A stretch of DNA of 64,000 nt from JBGRQA01 sp041725895 (GCA_041725895.1 JBGRQA010000011.1:1-64000); one strand, 5' to 3'. Shown: positions 45,427 through 55,006, numbered from the stretch's first letter. Made by a program: numbers and translations. The notes: generated from the sequence alone by a model not told the origin.

Positions 45427-46089
45427 ATGTACAGAATATTATATCTTTTCGTATTCATCTTCCTAAGCCTGACCTGCTATTCTCAGGTGGATGATTTCAC
45501 AATTTCCCAAACCAACTTAAACAGAGCCAACACATTCTACAACAATGCTCTTAATTTTGGCATCAATGGAAAATATGAGGAAGCGATTACCGCCTACACA
45601 CAAGCCATCTCACTTAATCCATACAATTTAGACTACTATAAAAACCGTGCGCTAATAAAAAAAGAGCAACAAGATTTCAACGGTGCCTTAAGCGATCTAA
45701 ATATGGCTCAAGCTCTGGATTCTACACTTTCTGAAATTTACTATCTGAAAGGAAACATTTTTCAAGACCAGGAGGAGCTTGAAAAGGCTTCGGAAATGTA
45801 TACCATGGCCATTTACTGCTACAACAGAGGAGACCATTCCCTAAATCCTTTTTCCTTTTTCTTTAATCGTGCCAACACCTATCTAAAAAGAAAGCTACTC
45901 AAAAAAGCTTTACAGGATTACAATATTGCCCTACGTTTACATCCAAAACATTACCCTTCCTACTGCAACCGGGGGGTTGTCAGGTATCAACTCCAGGACA
46001 AACAGGGAGCCCTTGCGGATTGGGAAATCGCCTCCCAGGGGGGAATACAGCAGGCAAAAACCTATATCGAAATGCACAAGGAAAAATAG
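45427..46089 (+). CDS. Exported TPR-repeat protein
   Basis: A 220-residue protein with a signal peptide (residues 1-20, ending LTCYSQ) and about four tetratricopeptide repeats from residue 35. Typical turns are GKYEEAITAYTQAISLNPYN, FNGALSDLNMAQALDSTL and KKALQDYNIALRLHPKH. TPRs are protein-binding scaffolds; the partner is not evident. Short intergenic distance and common strand place it before the DoxX-like and DUF302 genes, but promoters between them cannot be excluded. Confidence 0.8.
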   Translation: MYRILYLFVFIFLSLTCYSQVDDFTISQTNLNRANTFYNNALNFGINGKYEEAITAYTQAISLNPYNLDYYKNRALIKKEQQDFNGALSDLNMAQALDSTLSEIYYLKGNIFQDQEELEKASEMYTMAIYCYNRGDHSLNPFSFFFNRANTYLKRKLLKKALQDYNIALRLHPKHYPSYCNRGVVRYQLQDKQGALADWEIASQGGIQQAKTYIEMHKEK

Positions 46090-46202
46090 ATCCTCTCCCA
46101 GGAGAAATGCCACTTGGAATATCCTGCAAATCAGATCCCAATCCTATTGCATACCAAAAGGCTATTTTGTAAATTGATAGTGCAAATCAATAATTTAATC
46201 CT

Positions 46203-46682
46203 GTGATTATTGCACTACTTCTTTCCACCCTTTATGTACTTTTCTGGATGCTTTTCCGGTGGGGATTCAACAACCGAAAAACATCCCGGATCGTATTGCT
46301 TCGCATCAGCCTTGGCATAACCTTTATGTTTATGGGATTGGTTCAACTCTCCTTTCCCTTTCAGTACACTTCCTTACTGCCCGATTTTCTCCCCTACAGG
46401 CACGAATGGGTCACCCTTTCGGGCGCCTTAATCGTAATAGGTGGTATTGGAATACTGATTCCCCGAGTTCGTAAAGAAACAGCAATTGGTCTCCTGGTTC
46501 TGCTTCTGTTCCTGCTTCCCCTGCACATTCAGGCGGTAATTGATCATACCCCGGGACTTTTAGGCAAAGCCTGGGAACCCTGGTGTAGCTACTCCCGGTT
46601 GTTGATTCACCCGGTTCTAATGGCTTTGGTATGGCTTGTTAATCTTCATCCTGCTTCCAGAGAAAAACGTACTCACTGGTAG
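46203..46682 (+). CDS. DoxX-like four-helix membrane protein
   Basis: A 159-residue integral membrane protein starting at GTG 46203. Helices lie at about 1-17, 28-50, 65-85 and 92-110, with a fifth at 135-150. The sequence RISLGITFMFMGLVQL followed by ALIVIGGIGILIPRVRK has the DoxX/MauE-like pattern. Family members are linked to oxidative stress or quinone chemistry, but no role can be fixed here. Confidence 0.7.
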   Translation: MIIALLLSTLYVLFWMLFRWGFNNRKTSRIVLLRISLGITFMFMGLVQLSFPFQYTSLLPDFLPYRHEWVTLSGALIVIGGIGILIPRVRKETAIGLLVLLLFLLPLHIQAVIDHTPGLLGKAWEPWCSYSRLLIHPVLMALVWLVNLHPASREKRTHW

Positions 46683-46765
46683 CCAAATCAAAGAAAAGCT
46701 CCTTTCAAATTTCAATGAATTTTCCTAACTTGAAGAGAAGGTAAAATCCATTAATACAGAACAAA

Positions 46766-47176
46766 ATGAGCTATTTTATAACTAAACTTACCGATCTCAA
46801 CTTTGAACAGGCCATCGACAGAATTACGATGACCCTTCAGACCGAGGGCTTTGGAATTCTTACCGATATTGACGTGAAAGCAACCCTGAAACAAAAACTG
46901 GATGTAGATTTCAAAAATTATCGGATCCTGGGAGCATGCAACCCACACTTTGCCTACGAGGCCTTTCAGGTAGAGGATAAAATAGGAACTCTTATGCCCT
47001 GCAATGTTACTGTAATTGAACAGGAAAGCGGGAAGGTTGAAATCGCAGTCATGGATCCCACTACAGCTCTAAATGTAGTCGAAAACGAAGAATTACAACC
47101 CTATGCCCATGAAATCAAACAGAAATTGGAACGCTGCCTGAATCTTCTGGATAAAGAGGAAAACCCAGATTACTAA
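46766..47176 (+). CDS. DUF302 domain protein
   Basis: A 136-residue soluble protein. DUF302 hallmarks are the N-terminal EGFGILTDIDVKATLKQKL, the central ILGACNPHFAYEAF and the LMPCNVTVIEQ strand with its conserved Cys. The fold is small alpha/beta and the function unknown; some members are linked to metal or nucleotide binding. It lies before the Cache histidine kinase with a 65-bp gap. Confidence 0.87.
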   Translation: MSYFITKLTDLNFEQAIDRITMTLQTEGFGILTDIDVKATLKQKLDVDFKNYRILGACNPHFAYEAFQVEDKIGTLMPCNVTVIEQESGKVEIAVMDPTTALNVVENEELQPYAHEIKQKLERCLNLLDKEENPDY

Positions 47177-47241
47177 TCCAGTACTTACCCCTTTGAGGAA
47201 TACTTAAAAGCTGGCTACGCGCCATCAACTTATAAGGAACA

Positions 47242-49170
47242 ATGGAAAACAGGAAAAGTATTTTCAAATCAATTTCCATATTTTACAGGAGATTCCCCAA
47301 CCTCTTCAATACCACTATTTTTATTTTTCTGGTTCTGCTAATTTCCCTGTGGGTATTACAAAGTATCGAAAAAAACACCCGCAAAAAAACAGGAGAAGCA
47401 CTTCAAACTGCTCTAGTAAACACCCAGGAAGGCTTACACATCTGGTTCAATCATCGAATGGATCATCTTCAACAATTACTAGACAACCAGGAATTGATTC
47501 TCCTCACCGAACAACTGCTTAGGTTACCCATTGAACAGGATCGTTTGCAGAACTCCCCCTATCAACATCAGATTCGGAAACTATTAACTCCCTCTCTCCT
47601 GCTGTTTGGTGACCAGGGAATTTTCCTAATCAATCTTGAATTTCGTAACATAGCTTCCATGAGGGACACCAACCTGGCAGTGGAAAATCTAATTGCCAAA
47701 TCGCGCCCTCAACTACTGAAGGAGATAATGGAGGGACAAATCCACCTCATCCCCCCGATCCCATCCGATGTCCCATTAAATATGGATAAAATCCAACCTC
47801 ACGGGTTTTCACCCACCATGTTCATTGCCGGTCCGGTTAGAAACCAACAGGGAAAAATAATAGCAGCTCTGGCCCTGCGAATAGCCCCCGGAAAAAATTT
47901 CACCAACATTACCCAATTGGGGCGAATTGGAAATACGGGCGAAACCTACGCAATCGACCGTGAGGGATACATGCTGACAAATTCACGCTTCGAAGAGCAA
48001 TTACTTCAATTAAAACTGATTGATAAAGGGAAAAGAGAAATAACAAATCTGAGAATTACCGATCCCGGGGGAAATCTACTACAAGGCTATATACCAATCC
48101 CTGTTGAAAAGCGCCAACTAACCCTGATGGCACAGAATGCAATCGCAGAAAAGCAGGGAACCAATACGGAGGGGTACCGTGACTATCGGGGCGTGGAAGT
48201 CTTTGGAAGCTGGTTATGGGATTCCAAACTTGGAATAGGCCTGGCTACCGAAATGGATGCCTCAGAAGCACTGGATCCCTTTTACCAAACCCAAACCACC
48301 ATCCTCCTGTTAATTCTGGCCACCCTTCTACTCTTTCTTTTCTATGGATCTACCTGGATCCGAATTCGAATCCGAACCGAAACGATCCTGAGAAAAACCA
48401 ATGAGCAACTGGAGGAAAGAGTCATCCTTCGTACTCGTGAACTTCTGGAGGCCAATGATACCAAAACGAGGTTTTTCCATATCATTGCCCACGATCTTCG
48501 GGCACCCATTTCTGGAATGTCTGAACTCACTCGTATGCTGCTGGATGAATTCGCTTCGATGAAGGATGCTGAAAAAAAAGAACTTCTGAATGACATTGTA
48601 CATTCGGCCAACAATACCTACGAACTGCTACGGGATTTACTGGAATGGGCCAAAAGCCAGGAAGGAAAAATAACGGTCAATCCTCAGAATCTGGATTTCG
48701 TTACAATCCTCGAGGAAAGTTTATCTCCCCTTAAAGGTCCTGCAATCAAAAAAGGGATCCATATTACTTACGATAACAGAACATTCATCTCCCTCCTTGC
48801 TGATCCCTTTATGCTTACAACCGTTATTCGTAACCTGGTGAGTAATGCCATAAAATTCAGCCATCCGGGAGGAGAAATCACCATAAAATGTGAAACCAAA
48901 GGGAACGAGGCAGAAATCTCAATTTCAGATGATGGAATTGGCATGCCCGGGGAGATAAAAGACAATATTTTCCGCATTGACAGTAATGTAAGCCGTCCCG
49001 GTACTCAAAAGGAAGAAGGATCGGGCCTGGGATTGATCCTTTGCAAAGAATACATAGAAAAAAACAATGGTGCTATTACTGTAGAAAGCCAGGAAGGCAA
49101 AGGTACCGTATTCAGACTTCTTCTCCCCATCCCTTCCCAGGCTCTTTCATCCCAGGCATATAAAAAATGA
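47242..49170 (+). CDS. Sensor histidine kinase with extracytoplasmic Cache domain
   Basis: A 642-residue transmembrane kinase. The first helix lies at about 22-45 and the periplasmic dCache-like sensor at 46-350 (TGETYAIDREGYMLTNSRF is the usual Cache signature). The second helix is at about 352-375, followed by a short coiled coil. The HisKA H-box has His417 in FFHIIAHDLRAPISGM. The ATPase has the N-box NLVSNAIKFS, G1 ISDDGIGMPG and G2 GSGLGLIL. It probably senses a small organic ligand. No response regulator is next to it, so the partner is unknown. Confidence 0.9.
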   Translation: MENRKSIFKSISIFYRRFPNLFNTTIFIFLVLLISLWVLQSIEKNTRKKTGEALQTALVNTQEGLHIWFNHRMDHLQQLLDNQELILLTEQLLRLPIEQDRLQNSPYQHQIRKLLTPSLLLFGDQGIFLINLEFRNIASMRDTNLAVENLIAKSRPQLLKEIMEGQIHLIPPIPSDVPLNMDKIQPHGFSPTMFIAGPVRNQQGKIIAALALRIAPGKNFTNITQLGRIGNTGETYAIDREGYMLTNSRFEEQLLQLKLIDKGKREITNLRITDPGGNLLQGYIPIPVEKRQLTLMAQNAIAEKQGTNTEGYRDYRGVEVFGSWLWDSKLGIGLATEMDASEALDPFYQTQTTILLLILATLLLFLFYGSTWIRIRIRTETILRKTNEQLEERVILRTRELLEANDTKTRFFHIIAHDLRAPISGMSELTRMLLDEFASMKDAEKKELLNDIVHSANNTYELLRDLLEWAKSQEGKITVNPQNLDFVTILEESLSPLKGPAIKKGIHITYDNRTFISLLADPFMLTTVIRNLVSNAIKFSHPGGEITIKCETKGNEAEISISDDGIGMPGEIKDNIFRIDSNVSRPGTQKEEGSGLGLILCKEYIEKNNGAITVESQEGKGTVFRLLLPIPSQALSSQAYKK

Positions 49171-49260
49171 ATCGCCAGGGATACAGAATATTGAACACAC
49201 CTCAATTCCAAAGAGATATTTTTCGAATCGAACACCAAAGTCTTCCCTTGGTGAACAATA

Positions 49261-49638
49261 GACTTTAAACTTCTCTTCTGGTAAAAAGAATTTCCTATTT
49301 CTGACTTAAAACATCTTTTCTCGCAGAAAGAGTTTCATATTTCTGACTCAAAACTTTTTTCCTCGCAGAAAGAGTTTCATATTTCCGACTCAAAACTTTT
49401 TTCCCGACAGAAAGAGTTTCCTATTTCCGACTCATAAATTTTTTCCCGACAGAAAGAGTTTCATATTTCCGACTCAAAACTTCTTTTCTCGCAGAAAGAG
49501 TTTCATATTTCCGACTCAAAACTTTTTTCCCGACAGAAAGAGTTTCATATTTCCGACTCAAAACTTCTTTTCTCGCAGAAAGAGTTTCATATTTCCGACT
49601 CAAAACTTCTCTTCTCGAAATAAGAACTTCCCATTTCC
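49261..49638. repeat. 42-bp tandem repeat, nine units
   Basis: Units begin with GACT at 49261, 49303, 49345, 49387, 49429, 49471, 49513, 49555 and 49597, an exact 42-bp period over 378 bp. Two variants alternate in part (a CTCGCAGAAAGAG form and a CCGACAGAAAGAG form). The first and last units are the most diverged. On the minus strand the unit reads as a 14-residue repeat SRKYETLSARKEVL with a seven-residue sub-pattern, but without a plausible start, signal or host protein. A run of nine G (49660-49668) follows. The rest of the 49171-49845 gap holds nothing else that I can see. Confidence 0.9.
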
Positions 49639-49845
49639 TTCTCGAATTTTTCCTTATCAGGGGGGGGGATGTTCGGGTATGTTCAATATTCTGTGTTACG
49701 GATGGTTTACTTGTTTATAACATCTTTTACAGAACTACCATCCTACGATTACGATACACATCCGGAAGTAAACCATGATTACGATAACGACTGTAGCTTG
49801 CAAGAATACCAAACGAAGAATTTCCTCAATGCTTACTTCTTCCTG

Positions 49846-50565
49846 TCAATATTTCAAACCTTCCTCATCCACCATAGGAACAAAACTAACTGGGATGATG
49901 TATTGACGAACCAACCGTCCCTTCTTCTTATGGAGCACAACCAGTTCCTTAATGGAATGCTTGCCTACGGGGATTACCATACGGCCATCTTCTGCCAATT
50001 GCTCCTTTAGTGGTTCCGGAATACTGGTAGGGGCGCAAGTTACAATAATGCCATCGAAAGGAGCTTTCTCCGGCCAGCCCAGGTAGCCATCACCTATGCG
50101 AACGGTAACTTTTTCATACTTCAAATCAGCCAAAAGTATTTGGGCTTTCTTTCCAAGATTCTCTACAATCTCAATGGTAAAAACGCTATCACAGATCTCT
50201 CCCAGTATGGCCGCCTGGTAGCCCGATCCGGTGCCAATCTCAAGCACCCTGCTCTGCTCATCCAGGCGCAGTAGCTGAGTCATTAAACCAACAATATAGG
50301 GCTGTGAAATGGTTTGGCCAAAACCAATGGGTAAAGGCCCATCCCTGTAGGACAATTCTTTGTATTTATCAGGTACAAACAAATGCCGCTTCACATTCCG
50401 CATCGCCTGGAGAACCTCCTGATCGGTAACTCCCCTGGCAATAATCTGCTTACGAACCATTTCCTCCCTCATAAGGGCAAATTCCCGCTCTTGAGCATGT
50501 ATCGATATCAGTCCCATCCCCTCGAATATTAAAAACAGAGCAATTATGTACGAAAAACAACGCAT
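49846..50565 (-). CDS. pcm: Protein-L-isoaspartate O-methyltransferase with signal peptide
   Basis: A 239-residue PCMT. After a clear signal peptide (residues 1-25, ending SIHAQ), the catalytic domain has VTDQEVLQAM, the family-specific PLPIGFGQTISQPYIVGLMTQLL, the SAM motif I VLEIGTGSGYQAA and DGIIVTCAP. It methylates isoaspartyl residues in aged proteins so they can revert. Export is unusual because SAM is cytoplasmic; Bacteroidota have several annotated PCMTs with leader-like N-termini. An internal start at Met32 (MREEMVRKQ) would give a cytoplasmic form, so dual starts are possible. Confidence 0.88.
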   Translation of the reverse strand: MRCFSYIIALFLIFEGMGLISIHAQEREFALMREEMVRKQIIARGVTDQEVLQAMRNVKRHLFVPDKYKELSYRDGPLPIGFGQTISQPYIVGLMTQLLRLDEQSRVLEIGTGSGYQAAILGEICDSVFTIEIVENLGKKAQILLADLKYEKVTVRIGDGYLGWPEKAPFDGIIVTCAPTSIPEPLKEQLAEDGRMVIPVGKHSIKELVVLHKKKGRLVRQYIIPVSFVPMVDEEGLKY

Positions 50566-50802
50566 CTTCTCTTTCCTTTCCTACTATTCTCCACCTATAA
50601 AGTTACGACATTAAAAGCTTTAATATCAAACAAAATCTCTGTTTTCCAATCCTTAATCCAAATCATTTTCAAAACATCCACTCAAAGCAGCTTCCTTTTG
50701 GCATATTTTACAATAATTCCCCTTCCCATCATACCTTCCCCTAATTATTTTTTGTAAATTGGTGTACTGAATGGATGCAAATTGTCCTCAATTCTTTTGT
50801 GT

Positions 50803-51177
50803 ATGGAAGCCTACACCCTAATAGCTCATTTTATTGGATTACTTAATAACCACGACACCAAAAACCTTGGCGACCTAATGACACCCGATCATTGTCTGAC
50901 GGATTCCTGGGAGAAAAAGGTAGAGGGCCGCCAGAAAGTAATCCGTGCATGGGAAGGTTATTTCAACCTTTTCCCGGATTATTTTATCGAAATCGATCAG
51001 ATAATGGGCAACGAAAATTTATGGATCGTCCTGGGCCATGCCCGTAATCTGGGGTCCGACCCTCATCGTAACTGGCGTCTTCCCGCCTGTTGGAAAGTTG
51101 AAGTAAGAAACGACCAGGTCCATAAATGGCAAGTCTATTGCGATACACAAATTCCACAACAAACATTAAACCTTTAA
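50803..51177 (+). CDS. SnoaL/NTF2-like protein
   Basis: A 124-residue protein of the cone-shaped NTF2/SnoaL fold. The pattern IAHFIGLLNNHDTKNLGDLM, then EGRQKVIRAWEGYFNLFPDYFIEI and WKVEVRNDQVHKWQVYCD is typical of small nuclear-transport-factor-2-like proteins. Such proteins include isomerases, cyclases and simple ligand binders. The ATG at 50803 is used; an upstream TTG frame adds seven residues. It lies 10 bp before the M28 peptidase gene, so the two are probably co-transcribed. Confidence 0.78.
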   Translation: MEAYTLIAHFIGLLNNHDTKNLGDLMTPDHCLTDSWEKKVEGRQKVIRAWEGYFNLFPDYFIEIDQIMGNENLWIVLGHARNLGSDPHRNWRLPACWKVEVRNDQVHKWQVYCDTQIPQQTLNL

Positions 51178-51187
51178 CTCTGTTCCA

Positions 51188-52747
51188 ATGCGAAATATTC
51201 TTTTTCTACTGCTTTTCGTTAACCTGCCGTTTAGCGGTAGTACTCAGGATTCACTGGCCATTCATTATGCCGATCTGATCCGTTCCAAAATCCTGAAAAC
51301 CCACATTAAAAACCTGGCATCAAACTCCATGCAGGGAAGACACACGGGAGATCCGGGACAAAAGAAGGCTGCCGTTTACCTGTACCAGGAATTCAAAAAA
51401 CACCAGCTCTGTGCTCCAAGCCAAAGCTTCGACAGCCTGCATTACTTTCAGCCATTTTCGATGCTTGCTCAAAGAGAACCTGAAGGTTCTATCCAGGTGG
51501 ATTCCAAAACCTTCCGGAATATGGATGATTTCCTCTATGAAGGAAGAATTTCGGACGGAAATGATTCTCTCCCAATAGTATTTGTGGGATGGGGTAGGCA
51601 ATTGGATTTTGAAAATGAGAATTTAAAAGACAAAGCCATTCTTTTCCTGGCAGACAACCAACGAGCGGCAATTGCTACAGCCGACAATATTCACAAAAAA
51701 ACAGGAGCCAAAGTATTTCTCTACGCCAATGGAAAAACGCTCAATCAATACTCTAAAATGATCCAGTGGCAAAAACGAATTTATGATCTCAACAAATACT
51801 ATTTCCCTAAGAAAAACGATAAAGAATCCCGGAAAAAGGACAGTTTAAACAATCCTAAATTTTTCGAACTCCTAAAAAACATTCCCCAAACAATGAATTT
51901 TGCCATCTCCCCGGAGATATTTCAACAGATTATGGGGGAATCAGCCAAAAAGATAAGAAGCAAACTCGTAAAATCAGGTGCAAAAGAACAAAGTTTCCAA
52001 CCAATTGACAAGCAGCTATCCCTTCACATCCGGGCCAACGTCAAAAAAGTCAATAGCGAAAACGTTCTGGCCCTAATTCCGGGGAAAGAATTGACCGAGG
52101 AAACCATTGTTGTTTCAGCTCACTATGACCATCTCGGCAAAAAGGGCAAAAGTATATTCTACGGCGCAAACGACAACGCTTCCGGTACTGCAGCCCTACT
52201 CGAACTTGCCAGAGTTTTTCAACAAGCAACCAAAGAAGGCAACGGCCCCCGAAGAAACATTCTCTTCCTTGCTTTTTCCGGAGAAGAAAAAGGCATGCTT
52301 GGATCCAAATACTACGTAAATCATCCTACCGTCCCCCTTCAGCAAACCATTGTGAATTTAAATATCGACATGATTGGCCGAAAAGATGACCATCATAAAA
52401 ATTCAGATTACATCTACCTGGCCGGAACCAACCATTTGGCTCCAAAACTAAAAACAATCAGCGACAGCCTCAATCAACTCTACTCCAACCTGGAACTGGA
52501 TTACGAGTACGATTACCCCAACAATATGTTCTACCAAGCCTCTGATCAGGCCTCTTTTGTAAAGAAAGGAATCCCGGCGATTTTCTATTTCAACGGACTC
52601 AATGATGACTACCACAGTCCATCGGATACCTGGGATAAAATCGATTTTCAATCCACGACCAAAGTAACCCGGTTCATCTTTCATTCGCTGTGGGAATTGG
52701 CGAATCGGACAGAAAGAATATCCAAAACAGAAATTGCTGCGAAGTAA
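51188..52747 (+). CDS. M28 family zinc aminopeptidase, exported
   Basis: A 519-residue exported peptidase. The signal peptide ends at about residue 18 (LPFSGSTQ). The catalytic domain starts near residue 285, with zinc ligands in VVSAHYDHLG, GANDNASGTAALLELARV (bridging Asp), FSGEEKGMLGS (general base and ligand Glu), INIDMIGR-type NLNIDMIGR, and a late His in DDYHSPSDTWDKI. The N-terminal 250 residues include a PA-like insert (VFVGWGRQLDFENENLKDKAILF). It trims amino-terminal residues from peptides in the periplasm or outside. Ends in a bidirectional terminator. Confidence 0.9.
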   Translation: MRNILFLLLFVNLPFSGSTQDSLAIHYADLIRSKILKTHIKNLASNSMQGRHTGDPGQKKAAVYLYQEFKKHQLCAPSQSFDSLHYFQPFSMLAQREPEGSIQVDSKTFRNMDDFLYEGRISDGNDSLPIVFVGWGRQLDFENENLKDKAILFLADNQRAAIATADNIHKKTGAKVFLYANGKTLNQYSKMIQWQKRIYDLNKYYFPKKNDKESRKKDSLNNPKFFELLKNIPQTMNFAISPEIFQQIMGESAKKIRSKLVKSGAKEQSFQPIDKQLSLHIRANVKKVNSENVLALIPGKELTEETIVVSAHYDHLGKKGKSIFYGANDNASGTAALLELARVFQQATKEGNGPRRNILFLAFSGEEKGMLGSKYYVNHPTVPLQQTIVNLNIDMIGRKDDHHKNSDYIYLAGTNHLAPKLKTISDSLNQLYSNLELDYEYDYPNNMFYQASDQASFVKKGIPAIFYFNGLNDDYHSPSDTWDKIDFQSTTKVTRFIFHSLWELANRTERISKTEIAAK

Positions 52748-52773
52748 AGTGCAGATAGTACAAACCGAAATCA

Positions 52774-52812
52774 AAAAGAAACGCCGGAAAATAACTTCCG
52801 GCGTTTCTTTTT
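52774..52812. terminator. Bidirectional terminator
   Basis: AGAAACGCCGGAA pairs with TTCCGGCGTTTCT around a short AT loop (centre about 52792), with an A-run before and a T-run after. It separates the converging M28 peptidase and His-rich genes. Confidence 0.9.
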
Positions 52813-52828
52813 ATCAATTCAACTTACA

Positions 52829-53569
52829 CTAAAATCTCACTGAAATATTCAGACTCGACGGTTGAGCTACCAGACGAAATCCCTGGGTACATCTTTCAAA
52901 GTACAAATCTCCATTCACATAGTAATCGACTCCTCTATGATGTACGGTTCTGCAACCGTAAGGCAAGGTATCAAAATAGACTCTTCGTGGTGCTTTCACA
53001 ACCACATAACCGATATGAGGTCGATATTGATAGTAGCAACCATCCACAAAAAAGTAATCTCCATGATGATGACGAATCACAACAGGGTCAACTCCAAACC
53101 GAACAACAACTCTGCCATGATCATGATGATCGTAGCACTCGTGGTGATTCACATGATAAACACGATGGTGATGATAGTAGCCACTATGCTTGTGATGAAC
53201 AGGACCATGGTGATAAGGTCTGGGTTTGTGATAGCTACCATGATGTCCGCAACTGTGGTAATATCCATGGTACTGCTTTTTATGTCCATAATGATGGGAA
53301 TGACCGTGATGGGAATGGTGCTTGGAATGCTTCTTATGTTTTTTGTGCTTATCGTATCGATGATCGTTTCTGTGCCATCTTTCCTTATCGTAACTTTCGT
53401 GATGATATCGTCTTTCGTGCTGCTCGTTCCATTCCCTTCCAGACTTTTTATCATCTCTTCTTGTATCCTGTCCTCTTCGCTGTGCATTGGTTGTAACTAC
53501 TCCTGATAACAGGAAAATAATTGATAGAACTGCAACTGCAAACAATTGTGTATATCTCGACTCTCTCAT
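52829..53569 (-). CDS. Secreted histidine/tyrosine-rich protein (DUF6515-like)
   Basis: A 246-residue exported protein. The signal peptide ends at about residue 30 (VTTNAQ). Residues 50-165 are extremely rich in His, Tyr, Lys and Gly (for example HKKHKKHSKHHSHHGHSHH), likely binding Zn, Cu or Ni. A structured C-terminal domain (about 170-246) with DYFFVDGCYYQYRPHIGYVVVKAP resembles DUF6515-type proteins. A role in metal buffering or envelope maintenance is inferred only. Long open frames on the opposite strand arise from the biased His/Tyr codons and are not genes. Confidence 0.78.
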   Translation of the reverse strand: MRESRYTQLFAVAVLSIIFLLSGVVTTNAQRRGQDTRRDDKKSGREWNEQHERRYHHESYDKERWHRNDHRYDKHKKHKKHSKHHSHHGHSHHYGHKKQYHGYYHSCGHHGSYHKPRPYHHGPVHHKHSGYYHHHRVYHVNHHECYDHHDHGRVVVRFGVDPVVIRHHHGDYFFVDGCYYQYRPHIGYVVVKAPRRVYFDTLPYGCRTVHHRGVDYYVNGDLYFERCTQGFRLVAQPSSLNISVRF

Positions 53570-53824
53570 GGCAATTCATTTTTAGTTCAACATAAACCTC
53601 CTACAATCGGGAGGGACCTTTCAAGTCAATGTACCGGTAGACTTTCCGAAATAGTTGCAAAGCCTGTGCCAAAAACAAAGAATTCCCATTTTCACTATCC
53701 CATCCGCAACAATTCACTCCATAAACGAACGATCAACTGCATCCTACTATTTTGATTTTCAATTGATGCTTCCAGAATTATTTTTTCTGTTTTTTTTCAA
53801 ATTCAAGCAGAAATAGCTACTGAA

Positions 53825-54811
53825 TCAACTCCCACAATCCACCCGATTGTATTTTCTTCGATATTCCGATGGCGTAATTCCGGTAATTCGCTTGAACATT
53901 TCCCGAAAAGATTTCATATCCGAATAACCAATCGAAAACATTACATCACTTAGCGATTGCATTCCCTGCTCCAACTCCTTTTTGGCCGCCTCTATCCTCA
54001 CACGCTGTATGTATTGCAAAGGGGTATTCCGGGTAGCCTTTTTAAAGCGGCGAATAAAATTCCGTTGGCTTACTCCAAATCTATTGGCCAATTCCTCTAC
54101 CACCAAAATTTGGCTGTAATTCGCCTCAATATACATCTGGACTTTCTCAATCAGCTCATCTTCATGTTTCTTTTGATTGTTGAAAATAAAGAAAGGTGCC
54201 TGAGAATCCCGCCCCATGTCGATAGCAAAAAACTTCGAAGCCCAGATGGACGCCTCCCTACTGCAGAATTTGTCTACCAGGTAAATGATCAGGTTCAATG
54301 AGGAGTAGGCTCCCCCGCTGGTGTAGATTCCATCCTGATCGGTTACGATCTGATCAGGATTCAATTGCACCTGCGGAAACAATCGGCTCATCTCTTCCAT
54401 CCCCATCCAATGAGTAGTACAGGACTTTCCATCCAACAAACCCGTTGCAGCAAGAAAAAAGGCTCCAAGACACATGGAAGCCAACTCACTTCCCCTATCA
54501 TACATTCTATTCAACCAGGGAACTACTTTATCGTACTTTCTCAGCATGTCTTCCGGATTGCCATTAAACGCGGGTACTACAATTAGATCGATCCGCTCCG
54601 TTTCATCCATTGAACGATCACAATAAACGGTAGTTCCAATGCTTAAGGGAACCTCCCTGGCTGAAATTCCAATTGTCTCAATAGTAAATGGAGCCTCCTT
54701 CCCCTTTTGAGCAAGAAACTGATTAACAGCAGACAGTATTTCCAAGGTTCCAATTACCGCCGAACCAACTGCATCTTCAAATACGAGTACCGATATTTTC
54801 TTCATCTGCAT
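53825..54811 (-). CDS. GlxA-type AraC family transcriptional regulator
   Basis: A 328-residue regulator. An N-terminal class I glutamine amidotransferase/DJ-1-like domain (about 5-170) has SMCLGAFFLAATGLLDGKSCTTHW around the nucleophile-elbow Cys; whether it is catalytic is unclear. The C-terminal AraC domain (about 220-320) has two helix-turn-helix motifs: VEELANRFGVSQRNFIRRFK and LSDVMFSIGYSDMKSFREMFKR, followed by GITPSEYRRKY. Met1 or Met3 (54805) could be the start. It is divergent from the small membrane protein gene at 55007, a possible target. Confidence 0.88.
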   Translation of the reverse strand: MQMKKISVLVFEDAVGSAVIGTLEILSAVNQFLAQKGKEAPFTIETIGISAREVPLSIGTTVYCDRSMDETERIDLIVVPAFNGNPEDMLRKYDKVVPWLNRMYDRGSELASMCLGAFFLAATGLLDGKSCTTHWMGMEEMSRLFPQVQLNPDQIVTDQDGIYTSGGAYSSLNLIIYLVDKFCSREASIWASKFFAIDMGRDSQAPFFIFNNQKKHEDELIEKVQMYIEANYSQILVVEELANRFGVSQRNFIRRFKKATRNTPLQYIQRVRIEAAKKELEQGMQSLSDVMFSIGYSDMKSFREMFKRITGITPSEYRRKYNRVDCGS

Positions 54812-55006
54812 CCAATTAATTTAAAATCCGCTACCTTTAGGTAAATGCTTGCAAATAGTAAGTGATACAAAGCTACCAATACATTTTGTCTCTTCCACCC
54901 CTTATGAATGTCATTTTTGCCATCCCCGCTAGTTCTTAAAAAACCTCATATTTGCATGAAGATATTTTAACTGATTAGTAACGTAGCTTAAAAGATAAAA
55001 AACTTT

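Noticed and set aside
49421..49603. Repeat-encoded 60-codon minus-strand ORF
   Set aside because: It consists only of the 42-bp array and has no signal, promoter or non-repeat sequence.
49261..49638. CRISPR array
   Set aside because: Units abut directly with no variable spacers, and no cas genes are present.
49669..50010. Plus-strand ORF starting after the G9 tract, considered as phase-variable
   Set aside because: It is mostly antisense to the methyltransferase gene and has no recognisable domain.
52862..53506. Long plus-strand frames (214 and 169 codons) opposite the His-rich gene
   Set aside because: They are reverse complements of repeated CAT/CAC and TAC codons (giving Met/Val-rich sequence); no start signal or family match.
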